Below, piece by piece: positions 27,797 to 36,805 of a stretch of DNA of 64,000 nt (the stretch's first letter is position 1; each line of letters opens with the position of its first letter). The notes beneath the pieces were generated by a model. It saw only the letters and a program-made list of their open reading frames with translations, searched no databases and was not told the DNA's origin. The position numbers were made by a program, and so were the translations under genes. The stretch lies in assembly GCF_013366925.1 (NCBI RefSeq), contig NZ_JAALDK010000001.1, positions 4,705,165 to 4,769,164 on the forward strand, read 5' to 3'. Source of the stretch: Paraburkholderia youngii. Its GTDB lineage: Bacteria; Pseudomonadota; Gammaproteobacteria; Burkholderiales; Burkholderiaceae.

Positions 27797-28054
27797 TCAG
27801 CCGCCGGTAACGGGCGGAAAGAACGCGACCTCGCAGCCCTCGGTAATGCGCGTGCTCGCGTCGGTCATCACGTGGTTGCAGGCCATGCGCAGCGCGCGGC
27901 CTTCGGCGAGCGTCTCGGCCCAGATGCCGCCACGCACGCGCAGCCACGCGCGCACGTCGCCGACGGTCGCGATGCCGTCGGGCACCTCGACGGTTTCGTC
28001 GGAGGTATTGAGCGCTTCACGTACGCTCGCAAAGTATCGGAGTTCAATCTTCAT
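27797..28054 (-). CDS. moaD: Molybdopterin synthase sulfur carrier subunit MoaD
   Basis: Ubiquitin-like protein of 85 residues. It starts MKIELRYFASVREAL and ends in the essential double glycine (EVAFFPPVTGG), whose last Gly becomes a thiocarboxylate. The gene lies 59 bases upstream of its partner moaE and 55 bases after moeA. Confidence 0.94.
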   Translation of the reverse strand: MKIELRYFASVREALNTSDETVEVPDGIATVGDVRAWLRVRGGIWAETLAEGRALRMACNHVMTDASTRITEGCEVAFFPPVTGG

Positions 28055-28109
28055 CGGGATACCGCCGGGTTTGTGCCGCGCATGCCGCGCATGCCTCGGA
28101 TAGCCTGCC

Positions 28110-29348
28110 TCAGTTCAGCAGTTCGGAAAACGGAATGAAGCGCACGGTTTCGCCGGCGCTGATCGCGTGGTTCGGCGGATTGTCGATCAGGCCGTCGCCC
28201 CACACGGTCGACGTCAACACGGCCGAGCTCTGATTGGCAAACAGTTCGAGCCCGCCGGCCGCGTTGACGCGCGCGCGCAGGAATTCGTTGCGACGATCGG
28301 CCTTGCCCTGCGTGAAGTCCGCGCGCAGCGACAGCGCGCGCGGCGCGACCGCCTGCACGCCGGCCAGCCGCAGCACGAACGGACGCACGAACAGCAGGAA
28401 CGTGACGAAGCTCGACACCGGATTGCCCGGCAGGCCGATGAAAAACGTTTCGGCCGTGCCCGCCGCGCCACGGCGCACCGCGCCGAATGCGAGCGGCTTG
28501 CCCGGCTTCATCGCGATCTGCCACATCGACAGACGCCCTTCGGCCTCGACCGCCGGCTTCACATGATCCTCCTCGCCGACCGACACGCCGCCGCAGGTGA
28601 GAATCAGATCGTGCGCCTCAGCGGCCTCGCGCAGCGTTGCGCGGGTCGCGTCGAGCTGATCGGCGACGATGCCGTAGTCGGTCACGTCACAGCCGAGCTT
28701 CTCGAGCAGGCCGCGCAGCGTGAAGCGATTCGAGTTGTAGATCGCGCCGGGCTTCAGCGGCTCGCCGGGCATCGTCAGTTCGTCGCCGGTGAAAAACACG
28801 GCGACCTTCACGCGCCGACGCACCTCGAGCTGCGCGCATCCGACCGACGCGGCAAGCCCCAACGCCTGCGGCGTGAGCCGCGTGCCGGCCGGCAGGATCA
28901 CCGAGCCCGCGCGAATATCGGCGCCCTGCGCGGTGATCCACTCGCCCGCCTGCGGACGATGCACGATCGTCACTTCGTCGCCGGCCACCTCAGTCTGCTC
29001 CTGCATCACGACCGCGTCCGCGCCAGCGGGCACCGTCGCGCCGGTGAAGATGCGCGCCGCGCTATGGGGCGCGAGCGGCGCCGGCGCATGGCCGGCCGGA
29101 ATCCGTTGCGAGACCGGCAGGCGGCTGCCGTGCGCGAGATCGGCGATACGGACTGCGTAGCCGTCCATCGCGCTCGTGTGCATCGGCGGCACGTCGAGCG
29201 GCGAGGTGACGTCGGTGGCGAGCACGCGATTCAGCGCGTCGAGCGTCGGCAGCGTTTCGATACCGTCGATCGCTCGCGCGGCGTCGAGCAGGATCGCCAA
29301 CGCATCGGCAGTGGCGAGCATCGGAGCGCGGGGCGTGGGTGTGGACAT
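28110..29348 (-). CDS. moeA: Molybdopterin molybdenumtransferase MoeA
   Basis: Enzyme of 412 residues that inserts molybdenum into adenylylated molybdopterin. It has the DVPP.HTSAMDGYAVR block near 55, RIFTGATVPAGADAVVMQEQT, the MPT-binding segment CGGVSVGEEDHVKPAVE, and GLPGNPVSSFVTF. It is full length. Together with moaD and moaE it forms the cofactor part of a run that begins with amino-acid genes. Confidence 0.94.
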   Translation of the reverse strand: MSTPTPRAPMLATADALAILLDAARAIDGIETLPTLDALNRVLATDVTSPLDVPPMHTSAMDGYAVRIADLAHGSRLPVSQRIPAGHAPAPLAPHSAARIFTGATVPAGADAVVMQEQTEVAGDEVTIVHRPQAGEWITAQGADIRAGSVILPAGTRLTPQALGLAASVGCAQLEVRRRVKVAVFFTGDELTMPGEPLKPGAIYNSNRFTLRGLLEKLGCDVTDYGIVADQLDATRATLREAAEAHDLILTCGGVSVGEEDHVKPAVEAEGRLSMWQIAMKPGKPLAFGAVRRGAAGTAETFFIGLPGNPVSSFVTFLLFVRPFVLRLAGVQAVAPRALSLRADFTQGKADRRNEFLRARVNAAGGLELFANQSSAVLTSTVWGDGLIDNPPNHAISAGETVRFIPFSELLN

Positions 29349-29558
29349 CTGGAGTGTCGAAGCCGCAGGTTAAAAGAACATTGTAGCGGCCGATGCCGTT
29401 AGCCTGGGCGGCCGGGCGTCATGGAGAGTTTTTTGTGAATTTCGCTGCGTGGCCGCGAGGGGTGCGGCCAGCGTTTTTTCGTAGAGCGGGCGTGGGAGTC
29501 GGGATGCCGCGTGAGCCGAAAACGGCCCACACGGCCCGCTTGCCCTCGCCGGTCGCCA
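29349..29558. other. Gap between thrC and moeA
   Basis: About 210 bases without a supported gene. The gap is the longest in the alaA-moaE run, so moeA-moaD-moaE may have a separate promoter, though I could not identify one with confidence. Confidence 0.4.
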
Positions 29559-31010
29559 TTATTCGCCGGTATTCGCGACGATGAAGTCCTTCACCCGCTG
29601 CGAGTCCGCGGGCACGACCTCGAAGCGCTGCGGCAGCGACTCGAGCCCCGCGAACGCCGCCGGCCGCTCCGGTTCGCGCAGCAGCGCTTCGCGGATCGTC
29701 TCGCCGAACTTGATCGGTTGCGCGGTCTCGAGCACGATCATCGGAATGCCCGGTTGCAGATGCTCGCGCGCGACCTTCACGCCGTCGGCCGTGTGCGTGT
29801 CGATCATCGTGTCGTAGCGCTGGAACACGTCGCGGATCGTCTCGACGCGGGTGTCGTGGTTGCTGCTGCCGGACACGAAACCGAACTCCCTCACGCGCGC
29901 GAAGTCGCCGCTCGCCGCGAGGTCGAAACCGCCCTTCTCCTCGACGTCACGGAACAGTTGCAGCACGCGCGCCGGATCGCGGCCGAGCAGGTCGTACACG
30001 AAACGCTCGAAGTTCGACGCCTTCGAGATGTCCATGCTCGGGCTGCTCGTGTGATACGTCTCGGCCGCCTTGCGCACGCGGTAGATGCCGGTGCGGAAGA
30101 ACTCGTCGAGCACGTCGTTTTCGTTGGTCGCGACGACGAGCTTCTCGATCGGCAGACCCATCATGCGCGCGATGTGACCCGCGCACACGTTGCCGAAGTT
30201 GCCAGACGGCACCGTAAACGACACGCGCTCGTCATTCGACTTCGTCGCGGCAAAGTAGCCCTTGAAGTAATAGACGACCTGCGCGACGACCCGCGCCCAG
30301 TTGATCGAATTGACCGTCCCGATCTTGTACTTCGCCTTGAACGCGTGATCGTTCGACACCGCCTTCACGATGTCCTGCGCGTCGTCGAACACGCCTTCCA
30401 CCGCGAGGTTGAAGATGTTCGGGTCTTGCAGGCTGTACATCTGGGCGGTCTGGAACGCGCTCATCTTTTTGTGCGGCGACAGCATGAACACGCGGATGCC
30501 CTGCTTGCCGCGCATCGCATACTCGGCGGCGCTGCCGGTATCGCCCGAGGTCGCGCCGAGAATGTTCAGCGTTTCGCCGTGCTTCGCGAGCGCGTACTCG
30601 AACAGGTTGCCGATCAGCTGCATCGCCATGTCCTTGAACGCGAGCGTCGGCCCGTTCGACAGTTCGAGCAGCGACAGCGGCGCGCCGTCTTCGACGCCGA
30701 GCGTCTTCAGCGGCGTGATCTGCGCGGCGCTTTCGTCGTCGCGCACGTTGCAGTAGGTCGCGGCCGTGTAGGTCTTGCGCGTCAGCGCGCGCAGATCGTC
30801 GGCGGGGATGTCGTCGCAGAACTTCGACAGGATCTCGAACGCGAGATCCGCGTACGGCAGCGTGCGCCAGCGCGTGAGTTCATCCGCGGTGACGCGCGGA
30901 TATTCGGCCGGCAGATACAGGCCGCCGTCTTTCGCGAGACCGCCGAGCAGGATGTCGGAGAAGGTATGGCGCTCGCCGGCTCCGGCGCCGCGCGTGGAGA
31001 GGTAGTTCAT
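29559..31010 (-). CDS. thrC: Threonine synthase
   Basis: PLP enzyme of 483 residues that converts O-phosphohomoserine to threonine. It begins MNYLSTRGAG and carries the PLP-lysine site SNGPTLAFKDMAMQLIGNL, the GATSGDTGSAAEYAM phosphate-binding loop and VPSGNFGNVCAGHIARMMGLP. Length fits the long fungal/proteobacterial type. It follows hom with only eight bases between, so the last two steps of threonine synthesis are cotranscribed. Confidence 0.95.
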   Translation of the reverse strand: MNYLSTRGAGAGERHTFSDILLGGLAKDGGLYLPAEYPRVTADELTRWRTLPYADLAFEILSKFCDDIPADDLRALTRKTYTAATYCNVRDDESAAQITPLKTLGVEDGAPLSLLELSNGPTLAFKDMAMQLIGNLFEYALAKHGETLNILGATSGDTGSAAEYAMRGKQGIRVFMLSPHKKMSAFQTAQMYSLQDPNIFNLAVEGVFDDAQDIVKAVSNDHAFKAKYKIGTVNSINWARVVAQVVYYFKGYFAATKSNDERVSFTVPSGNFGNVCAGHIARMMGLPIEKLVVATNENDVLDEFFRTGIYRVRKAAETYHTSSPSMDISKASNFERFVYDLLGRDPARVLQLFRDVEEKGGFDLAASGDFARVREFGFVSGSSNHDTRVETIRDVFQRYDTMIDTHTADGVKVAREHLQPGIPMIVLETAQPIKFGETIREALLREPERPAAFAGLESLPQRFEVVPADSQRVKDFIVANTGE

Positions 31011-31018
31011 AGTTCGGC

Positions 31019-32350
31019 CTAGTTCAGCGCTTCCATGCGCAGCTTCGTGACTTGCGAGACGACGGTCTGCAGCGCCTCGATCGACTTGATCGCGGCGTTG
31101 ACCTGCTTTTCGACCGTCTCGTGCGTGATCAGCAGGATGTCGGTTTCGCCCTTGCCGTTCGCGTCGACGAGTTCCGATTCCTTCTGCAGCAGCGCGTCGA
31201 TCGAAATGCCGGTGTCCGCCAGAATGCGCGTGATGTCGGCGAGCACGCCGGTCACGTCGGCGACGCGCAGGCGCAGGTAGTAGCCGCTCGTGACTTCTTC
31301 GATCGGCAGGATCGGCGTGTTCGACAGGCTGTCCGGCTGGAACGCCAGATGCGGCACGCGGTGCTCGGGGTCGGCCGTGTGCAGACGCGTCACGTCGACC
31401 AGATCGGCAACCACCGCGGACGCCGTCGGCTCCGCGCCCGCGCCCTTGCCGTAGTACAGCGTCGTGCCGACCGCGTCGCCATGCACGACGACCGCGTTCA
31501 TCGCGCCTTCCACGTTCGCGAGCAGGCGCTTTTCCGGAATCAGGGTGGGATGCACGCGCAGTTCGATGCCCTTGTCGGTGCGCCGCGTGATGCCGAGCAG
31601 CTTGATGCGATAGCCGAGTTCCTCGGCGTATTTGATGTCGATCGCGGCGAGCTTGCTGATGCCCTCCACGTACGCGCGGTCGAACTGCACCGGCACGCCG
31701 AACGCGATCGCGCTCATGATCGTCGCCTTGTGCGCGGCGTCGACGCCTTCGATGTCGAAGGTCGGGTCCGCTTCCGCGTAGCCGAGTTCCTGCGCGGCCT
31801 TCAGCGCGGTGGCGAAATCGAGCCCGCGGTCGCGCATCTCCGACAGGATGTAGTTCGTCGTACCGTTGATGATGCCGGCGATGTACTGGATACGGTTCGC
31901 CGTCAGGCCTTCGCGCAGCGCCTTGATGATCGGAATGCCGCCCGCCACCGCCGCTTCGAACGCGACCATCACGCCGTTCGCGCGCGCCGCCTCGAAAATC
32001 TCCGTGCCATGTACGGCGAGCAGCGCCTTGTTGGCGGTGACCACGTGCTTGCCGTTGTTGATCGCGCGCAGCACGAGGTCGCGCGCAATGCCGGTGCCGC
32101 CGATCATTTCCGCGACGATCGCGATCGACGGATCGTCGACGACCGCGTGGAAGTCATCGGTCAGCGCGACGCTGCCGGCTTCGCCGCCGAGCGCCGCGGT
32201 CGCCTTGGCCGGGTTGCGCACGGCGATACGCGCAATCTCGATACCGCGACCCGCGCGACGTTTGATTTCTTCCTGATTGCGGCGCAGTACCGTGAAGGTG
32301 CCGCTGCCTACCGTGCCGAAGCCCAGCAGTCCAACTTTGATCGGTTCCAT
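31019..32350 (-). CDS. hom: Homoserine dehydrogenase
   Basis: NAD(P)H-dependent enzyme of 443 residues making homoserine from aspartate semialdehyde. The Rossmann motif GLLGFGTVGSG is near the N-terminus. The catalytic part has NGTTNYILSEM and GYAEADPTFDIEGVDAAHK. A C-terminal ACT domain (about 360-443, LRLRVADVTGVLADITRILAD) indicates allosteric control, most likely by threonine. No aspartokinase fusion. The frame extends to 32434; the ATG ending at 32350 (MEPIKVGLLGFG) is the family start. Confidence 0.95.
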   Translation of the reverse strand: MEPIKVGLLGFGTVGSGTFTVLRRNQEEIKRRAGRGIEIARIAVRNPAKATAALGGEAGSVALTDDFHAVVDDPSIAIVAEMIGGTGIARDLVLRAINNGKHVVTANKALLAVHGTEIFEAARANGVMVAFEAAVAGGIPIIKALREGLTANRIQYIAGIINGTTNYILSEMRDRGLDFATALKAAQELGYAEADPTFDIEGVDAAHKATIMSAIAFGVPVQFDRAYVEGISKLAAIDIKYAEELGYRIKLLGITRRTDKGIELRVHPTLIPEKRLLANVEGAMNAVVVHGDAVGTTLYYGKGAGAEPTASAVVADLVDVTRLHTADPEHRVPHLAFQPDSLSNTPILPIEEVTSGYYLRLRVADVTGVLADITRILADTGISIDALLQKESELVDANGKGETDILLITHETVEKQVNAAIKSIEALQTVVSQVTKLRMEALN

Positions 32351-32452
32351 GCAGCGTGTGTTTCTATTAGAGGTTTGAAAAGGGTGTCTGGGGTGGCACG
32401 AGCGGCGCGCCTGATGCGCCGCGTCACGCGCCACATCGTACGCGAGGCCGGC

Positions 32453-33700
32453 TCAGGCTGTGTGACGCTTGCGGTAGCCATCGAGGAAGCGCGCGATCCG
32501 GTTGATCGAATCCGCGAGGTCGTCGACGTTCGGCAGGAACACGACGCGGAAGTGATCCGGCGTCTTCCAGTTGAAGCCGGTGCCCTGCACGAGCAGCACG
32601 CGCTCTTCGAGCAGCAGGTCGAGGATGAACTGCTGGTCGTTCTGGATCGGATACACCTTCGGGTCGAGGCGCGGGAACATGTACAGCGCCGCTTCCGGTT
32701 TCACGCAGCTTACACCGGGGATCGCCGTGAGCATCTCATACGCGAGCTCGCGCTGCTTGTACAGGCGCCCGCTCGGCACGATCAGGTCGTTGATGCTCTG
32801 ATAGCCGCCGAGCGCGGTCTGGATCGCATACTGGCCGGGCACGTTCGGACACAGCCGCATCGATGCGAGGATGCCGAGCCCTTCCAGATAGTCTTTCGCG
32901 AGCCGGCGGTTCTCGCCGGTCAGGCCCGAAATGGCCATCCAGCCGGCGCGGTAGCCGCACGAGCGGTAGCTCTTCGACAGGCTGTTGAAGGTGACGGTCA
33001 GCACGTCTTCGGACAGCGACGCCATCGACGTGTGCTTCTTGCCGTCGTAGATGATCTTGTCGTACACCTCGTCGGCGAAGATCACGAGGCCGTGCTGGCG
33101 CGCGATCTCGATCAGGCCGAGCAGCAGTTCGTCCGAATACAGCGCGCCGGTCGGGTTGTTCGGGTTGATCACGACGAGCGCGCGCGTGTTCGGCGTGATT
33201 TTCGCGCGGATGTCGTCGAGGTCGGGCATCCAGCTATTCGACTCGTCACAGATGTAGTGCACCGGCGTGCCGCCCGCGAGGCTCACGCCGGCGGTCCACA
33301 GCGGGTAGTCAGGCGCGGGCAGCAGCACTTCGTCGCCGTCGTTGACGAGGCCCTGCAGCGCCATCACGATCAGCTCGGACGCGCCGTTGCCGATGTAGAT
33401 GTCGTCGAGCTCGACGCCGTGCACGCCCTTTTGCTGCGTGTAGTGCATGATCGCCTTGCGCGCGGCGAACACGCCCTTCGAATCGGAGTAGCCCGACGAG
33501 CTGGGCAGGTTCAGGATCATGTCCTGAATGATTTCATCGGGTGCCTCGAAACCGAACGGCGCCAGATTGCCGATGTTCAGCTTGATGATGTGGTGGCCCT
33601 CTTCTTCGAGCCGCTTCGCGTGTTCGAGGACGGGCCCGCGAATGTCGTAGCAGACATTCAACAATTTGTTGGATTTGAGAATCGGTTTCACGGCGGGCAC
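32453..33700 (-). CDS. alaA: Alanine-synthesising aminotransferase AlaA
   Basis: PLP aminotransferase of 415 residues, very close to E. coli AlaA (YfbQ), which makes alanine from pyruvate and glutamate. Shared blocks include NVCYDIRGPVL..AKRLEEEG, KLNIGN.APFGF.APDEI, PAPDYPLWTAGVSLAGG, INPNNPTGA and the PLP lysine in SLSKSYR. The start is a GTG at 33700 with AGGA six bases upstream. It is first in the alaA-hom-thrC run. A group II intron stops 287 bases upstream in the same orientation. Confidence 0.9.
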   Translation of the reverse strand: MPAVKPILKSNKLLNVCYDIRGPVLEHAKRLEEEGHHIIKLNIGNLAPFGFEAPDEIIQDMILNLPSSSGYSDSKGVFAARKAIMHYTQQKGVHGVELDDIYIGNGASELIVMALQGLVNDGDEVLLPAPDYPLWTAGVSLAGGTPVHYICDESNSWMPDLDDIRAKITPNTRALVVINPNNPTGALYSDELLLGLIEIARQHGLVIFADEVYDKIIYDGKKHTSMASLSEDVLTVTFNSLSKSYRSCGYRAGWMAISGLTGENRRLAKDYLEGLGILASMRLCPNVPGQYAIQTALGGYQSINDLIVPSGRLYKQRELAYEMLTAIPGVSCVKPEAALYMFPRLDPKVYPIQNDQQFILDLLLEERVLLVQGTGFNWKTPDHFRVVFLPNVDDLADSINRIARFLDGYRKRHTA

Positions 33701-33986
33701 TTCATCCTGGTTGATGGCTGGGGCAAACCTTGGGCAAACGGGGCCCGGCTGACGTCACCGGGCCGCTCGGATTCACCGATACGGGAATTCGGACGCGGCG
33801 GCGCCACCGAAGGCGGCCAACTGCGAAATGGGGTCGAACTGTCGAGTAGCCGCAGCTTTCCGGGTTCCGGCGCGGAAAAAAACGCAGCGAAAGCGGGCGA
33901 TGCCAGCACAGGTAGCCGGTGGACCACGCCGATGCGCCCAGCGCGGCTTGTGGCGGCACTTGAGCGAGGGGCGCCGCAAGGCGGCT
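33701..33986. other. Region between intron 3' end and alaA, possibly a dispersed repeat
   Basis: About 286 bases with no accepted gene. The minus strand is open in more than one frame (67 to 114 codons) without ribosome sites. The reading resembles short hypothetical proteins that I recall as recurring in Paraburkholderia genomes, so it may be a dispersed intergenic repeat. That is from memory and unverified. It must also hold the alaA promoter unless the intron supplies one. A GCCGC-AAG-GCGGC hairpin abuts the intron junction. Confidence 0.35.
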
Positions 33987-34061
33987 GTAGGGTAGCCCCC
34001 TTTCCTCTCGGAAAAGGGGCCCCCTTGGAACTGTACGTGCGACTTTCACCGCATACAGCTC
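33987..34061 (-). ncRNA. Group II intron domains V and VI
   Basis: Domain V (34028-34061, minus strand) begins GAGC, pairs eight bases with TACAGTTC including the typical G-U, has the two-base CG bulge and a GAAA tetraloop. Domain VI follows immediately with long complementary G- and C-rich arms around a GAGA loop and carries the unpaired branch-point A seven bases from the 3' end. All catalytic landmarks are intact, which suggests a splicing-competent intron. Confidence 0.88.
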
Positions 34062-34083
34062 GAGCCTACAAACAATGCCCCGT

Positions 34084-35784
34084 TTACAACGGGACCGGCT
34101 TCGTTACTACAAGTCTACCAGCGTGCACTTGCTGGTGGCAGTGCGGGTGAAGCAGTACCCGGTTGGACAACGCGTCCGACCCGCCATGCATCCGATATTC
34201 CAGATGATGATCGTGCCAGCCGGTGTCGTCCGTCAGAGCACAACCACAGTGCGCACACAACCCGCTCTGTGACATAAATAGCGTCGCCCATTGCTTCCGG
34301 TACCGCACGGATTCCCGCATGCGTTCCTGACGCAACTGCTCGCCATACTGCTCCCACGTCGGATCAAAGGGGTGGTAGTCCCCTTTCACCTTCTTGTGCC
34401 GTTTGATAACCGTACCGTTGATCTGGTATAGCTCAAATAGCCCCTTGCTACCGTCTTTCCAAACCACAGGAGCAGCGAACACCCACTGACGTTCGCCAAC
34501 TGAGCGGAAATACTTCTGTCCCACCCACCGGGCGTTCTTTTGCGGATGCCGCCTCTTAGACCACCACCAGAGTCTCCGAAAAACCAGATACTCCATGCGG
34601 TTGTACGCCTGTTTGGCCACGACGGGACTGTGATATTGCGCCCAGCCCCGTAACATCGGGTTCAGCAGCCGGATCAGATCCTCCTGCCTCACCGTCTTGT
34701 TGCCGCTGATCGTTTCCGACACCTTGCGATAGAACGCTTGCGCGTTTTTCTTGCTCGGCTTGATGAGCAGTTTTCCCGAGTATTTCCGGAAATTCCACCC
34801 AAGGAAATCGAAACCGTCATCAATATGGGTGATGCGCGTTTTCTCCTCCGACAGTCGCAGTCCCCGAACAGCAAGGAATGCTTCCACCCAAGGCTGGACT
34901 TCGCTCTCCAGCACCTCTTTCGAGTCACCGGTGATGACGAAATCGTCCGCGTACCGCACCAAATTCACTTTCAGCTTCTTGGCTTTTGCAATCCCTAGCT
35001 TCGCACCGAGGTGCGAATTCAGTTCACGTTCCAGCCCGTTCAGCGTCACGTTAGCCAACGTCGGGGAGATAATTCCTCCCTGTGGCGTACCGGCCTCAGT
35101 CGCCTGTAGCTGCCCTTTATAAATCAGGCCAGCTTTCAACCACTTCCGCAGAATGCTTCTGTCCATTGGGACATTCGCAATCAACCAGTCGTGATTGATC
35201 CAGTCAAAGCAGCCTTTGATATCCGCTTCCAATACCCATTTGGCAGAGCCTTTCTGGGACATAGCGACGAATATCTGCGACATGGCATCGGCAGTCGAGC
35301 GGTTAATCCTGAACCCATAGGAGTTCGGGTCGCTCGTCGATTCCGACACCGGCTCCAGTGCCAGCAGATACAGGGCTTGCATCGCCCGGTCCCGCATGGT
35401 CGGAATGCCCAAAGGGCGCTCCTTCCCATTGGCCTTGGGGATAAAGACTCTCCATAATGGCAGAGGCTTGTATCCGCGCCGCTTCAACCTGCCGACGGCT
35501 TCCCATCGGCTTTCAGGCGAATCCCACAGTTCGCGATCGACTCCCGCCGTTCGCGCACCTTGGTTCTGCGTAACACGTCGTACCGCATACAACTTTGCGG
35601 ACAACGTGCGGGTCAGCATCCGTTGCAGGGCTTTCACCCTGCGCCAGTCACCTTCCCGCGTCGCCTTCGCAATTCGAATCTGCATCCCTCTCACGTTCCG
35701 TTCGACCCGACGCCAATCTACGGCGTACCAGTTGTCAGGCACGTGGGAAAGCGCAGATCCATCCTTTCGGACGGATACTTTCAT
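34084..35784 (-). CDS. ltrA: Group II intron reverse transcriptase/maturase with HNH endonuclease
   Basis: Intron-encoded protein of 566 residues for splicing and target-primed retrohoming. RT block 0-2 features (NQGARTAGVDRELWDSP, IPKANGKERPLGIPTM) are followed by ADIKGCFDWINH, GTPQGGIISPTLANV and the catalytic YADD at 278-281. The maturase X domain follows (LNPMLRGWAQYHSPV). A C-terminal zinc-bound HNH domain (about 509-552) has CAHCG..., DHHLEYRMHGGSDALSNRVLLHPHCHQQVH. It is full length without stops. AGGAG precedes the ATG. Codon use is less GC-biased than the neighbours, as expected for acquired DNA. Confidence 0.95.
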   Translation of the reverse strand: MKVSVRKDGSALSHVPDNWYAVDWRRVERNVRGMQIRIAKATREGDWRRVKALQRMLTRTLSAKLYAVRRVTQNQGARTAGVDRELWDSPESRWEAVGRLKRRGYKPLPLWRVFIPKANGKERPLGIPTMRDRAMQALYLLALEPVSESTSDPNSYGFRINRSTADAMSQIFVAMSQKGSAKWVLEADIKGCFDWINHDWLIANVPMDRSILRKWLKAGLIYKGQLQATEAGTPQGGIISPTLANVTLNGLERELNSHLGAKLGIAKAKKLKVNLVRYADDFVITGDSKEVLESEVQPWVEAFLAVRGLRLSEEKTRITHIDDGFDFLGWNFRKYSGKLLIKPSKKNAQAFYRKVSETISGNKTVRQEDLIRLLNPMLRGWAQYHSPVVAKQAYNRMEYLVFRRLWWWSKRRHPQKNARWVGQKYFRSVGERQWVFAAPVVWKDGSKGLFELYQINGTVIKRHKKVKGDYHPFDPTWEQYGEQLRQERMRESVRYRKQWATLFMSQSGLCAHCGCALTDDTGWHDHHLEYRMHGGSDALSNRVLLHPHCHQQVHAGRLVVTKPVPL

Positions 35785-36542
35785 GCTGCTCTCCTACCTT
35801 GGGTTGATCATTCCCGCAGCAGAAGGCGCATCTTCCCCAACGGGGTAGACACACCCCGCTGGGGAACAACAGTTGAACAAATGTGGCCGCATGCGCCCAC
35901 ATGTCATCCATGTACGACTCACGAGCGCGAACGCCCGTGTCTACCAAAGCATCAAGGTCTGTCAGCCATCTTGCGACGGTAGACCAGACGGAAGTCTGCC
36001 CGCTTTCGCGTGGGATAATGTCCCAACCCCTATCCGGACCATTACAGCCCGGCATTCGCTTTTTCCGTCCTCCCATACCCGCACCGTCAACAGCGTTCCT
36101 TACGGTCCACCTGCCAGCCAAACCGCGCTGGCAACGATACGGGCTTACCGCGTTCCCGGCATGTCACACGACTGACGTAGGTTCTGCCTATTCCCCGACG
36201 GTCCAACGACGACGCAATCCGACCTTCTAGCGGATTGACCGACCGCACACCTTTTGGTTAGTGCCTATCAGCAGCTTTGGCACTGCATTATTAACGAGGT
36301 TTAACAGCAGTTCACTTACATTAACCCTATCAGCCAGCCTAGCTCCTCGACCCCCTTGCTGCTGGGAGTCTCCGAATGCCTACCTCACGGCAAGCAGTCG
36401 CCCGAAAACCATCCGGGGGCTACGTTGTCAGAGAAGCTTCACACCCCACCGTTACCAGTGACGCATGTTCTCCTAGGCTACTGCTGGTCGTACAGCAGGT
36501 TCCCTGTCCCGCACTAAGCCGCGGGCTGGAACAATGACACAC

Positions 36543-36796
36543 CGAGCTTGCGCTCGACATACCTTAAAATCACATACCCCAATCCGCCTTGTTAGCGGAG
36601 GTGAGGCCGCTAACCGGGCGGAACCTGACGGAAATCAGGTCAATGCAATTACGCTCGTGGGTCCTAAGACCTGCGAGCGTGTAAGGCCGCAATTCCAAGC
36701 CAGACGGCGCTCGGTTTCGCTTGCTACACAAGGGGTGGCCACAAGGTGCCACCAATGGGACGGCTTTCGCCGTCCAGTCGATGCGACTCGCGTCGC
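36543..36796 (+). other. Array of seven perfect hairpins in gene-free DNA (candidate structured RNA)
   Basis: Seven inverted repeats follow one another: CGAGC/GCTCG (36543-36556), GTTAGCGG/CCGCTAAC (36591-36614), ACCTGA/TCAGGT (36623-36640), ACGCTCG/CGAGCGT with inner GGTC/GACC (36651-36680), GGTGGC/GCCACC (36734-36753), GGACGGC/GCCGTCC (36758-36775) and GCGAC/GTCGC (36783-36796). In the fourth, two mismatches become G-U pairs only if the plus strand is transcribed, giving a continuous 13-bp helix. No reading frame, known RNA family or T-run was recognised. It adjoins the intron's 5' junction and lies upstream of the arn region. Confidence 0.5.
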
Positions 36797-36805
36797 ACAA
36801 AAAGT

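Larger units (their letters stand above)
33987..36542 (-). mobile_element. Group II intron with intact intron-encoded protein
   Basis: A complete ribozyme retroelement of about 2.56 kb on the minus strand. The proposed 5' end is GTGTGTC at 36542 (GUGYG rule), followed by about 760 bases of structured domains I-III. These include GTTCC/GGAAC with CCCGC/GCGGG pairing and a CTGCTG/CAGCAG hairpin. The protein gene (34084-35784) lies in domain IV. A canonical 34-nt domain V is at 34028-34061. Domain VI ends CTACCCTAC at 33987, with a bulged A seven bases from the end and a terminal AC. Alternative 5' end: GTGCG at 36514. The intron lies in an intergenic region and interrupts no gene. Confidence 0.85.

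Noticed and set aside
33688..34049. Short minus-strand frames between the intron and alaA as genes
   Set aside because: Several frames are open at once, none has a ribosome site, and one crosses the intron boundary; more likely repeat or intergenic sequence.
31052..34150. 1032-codon plus-strand open frame opposite hom, alaA and the intron edge
   Set aside because: It is antisense to well-supported genes; arginine/histidine/valine-rich composition and lack of any domain are typical of a GC-rich codon shadow.
34084..36796. Retron or defence-type reverse transcriptase with the hairpin array as its ncRNA
   Set aside because: The RT has a maturase domain and HNH, and sits in domain IV of an intron with canonical domains V and VI, so it is a group II intron protein. 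The hairpin array is outside the intron.
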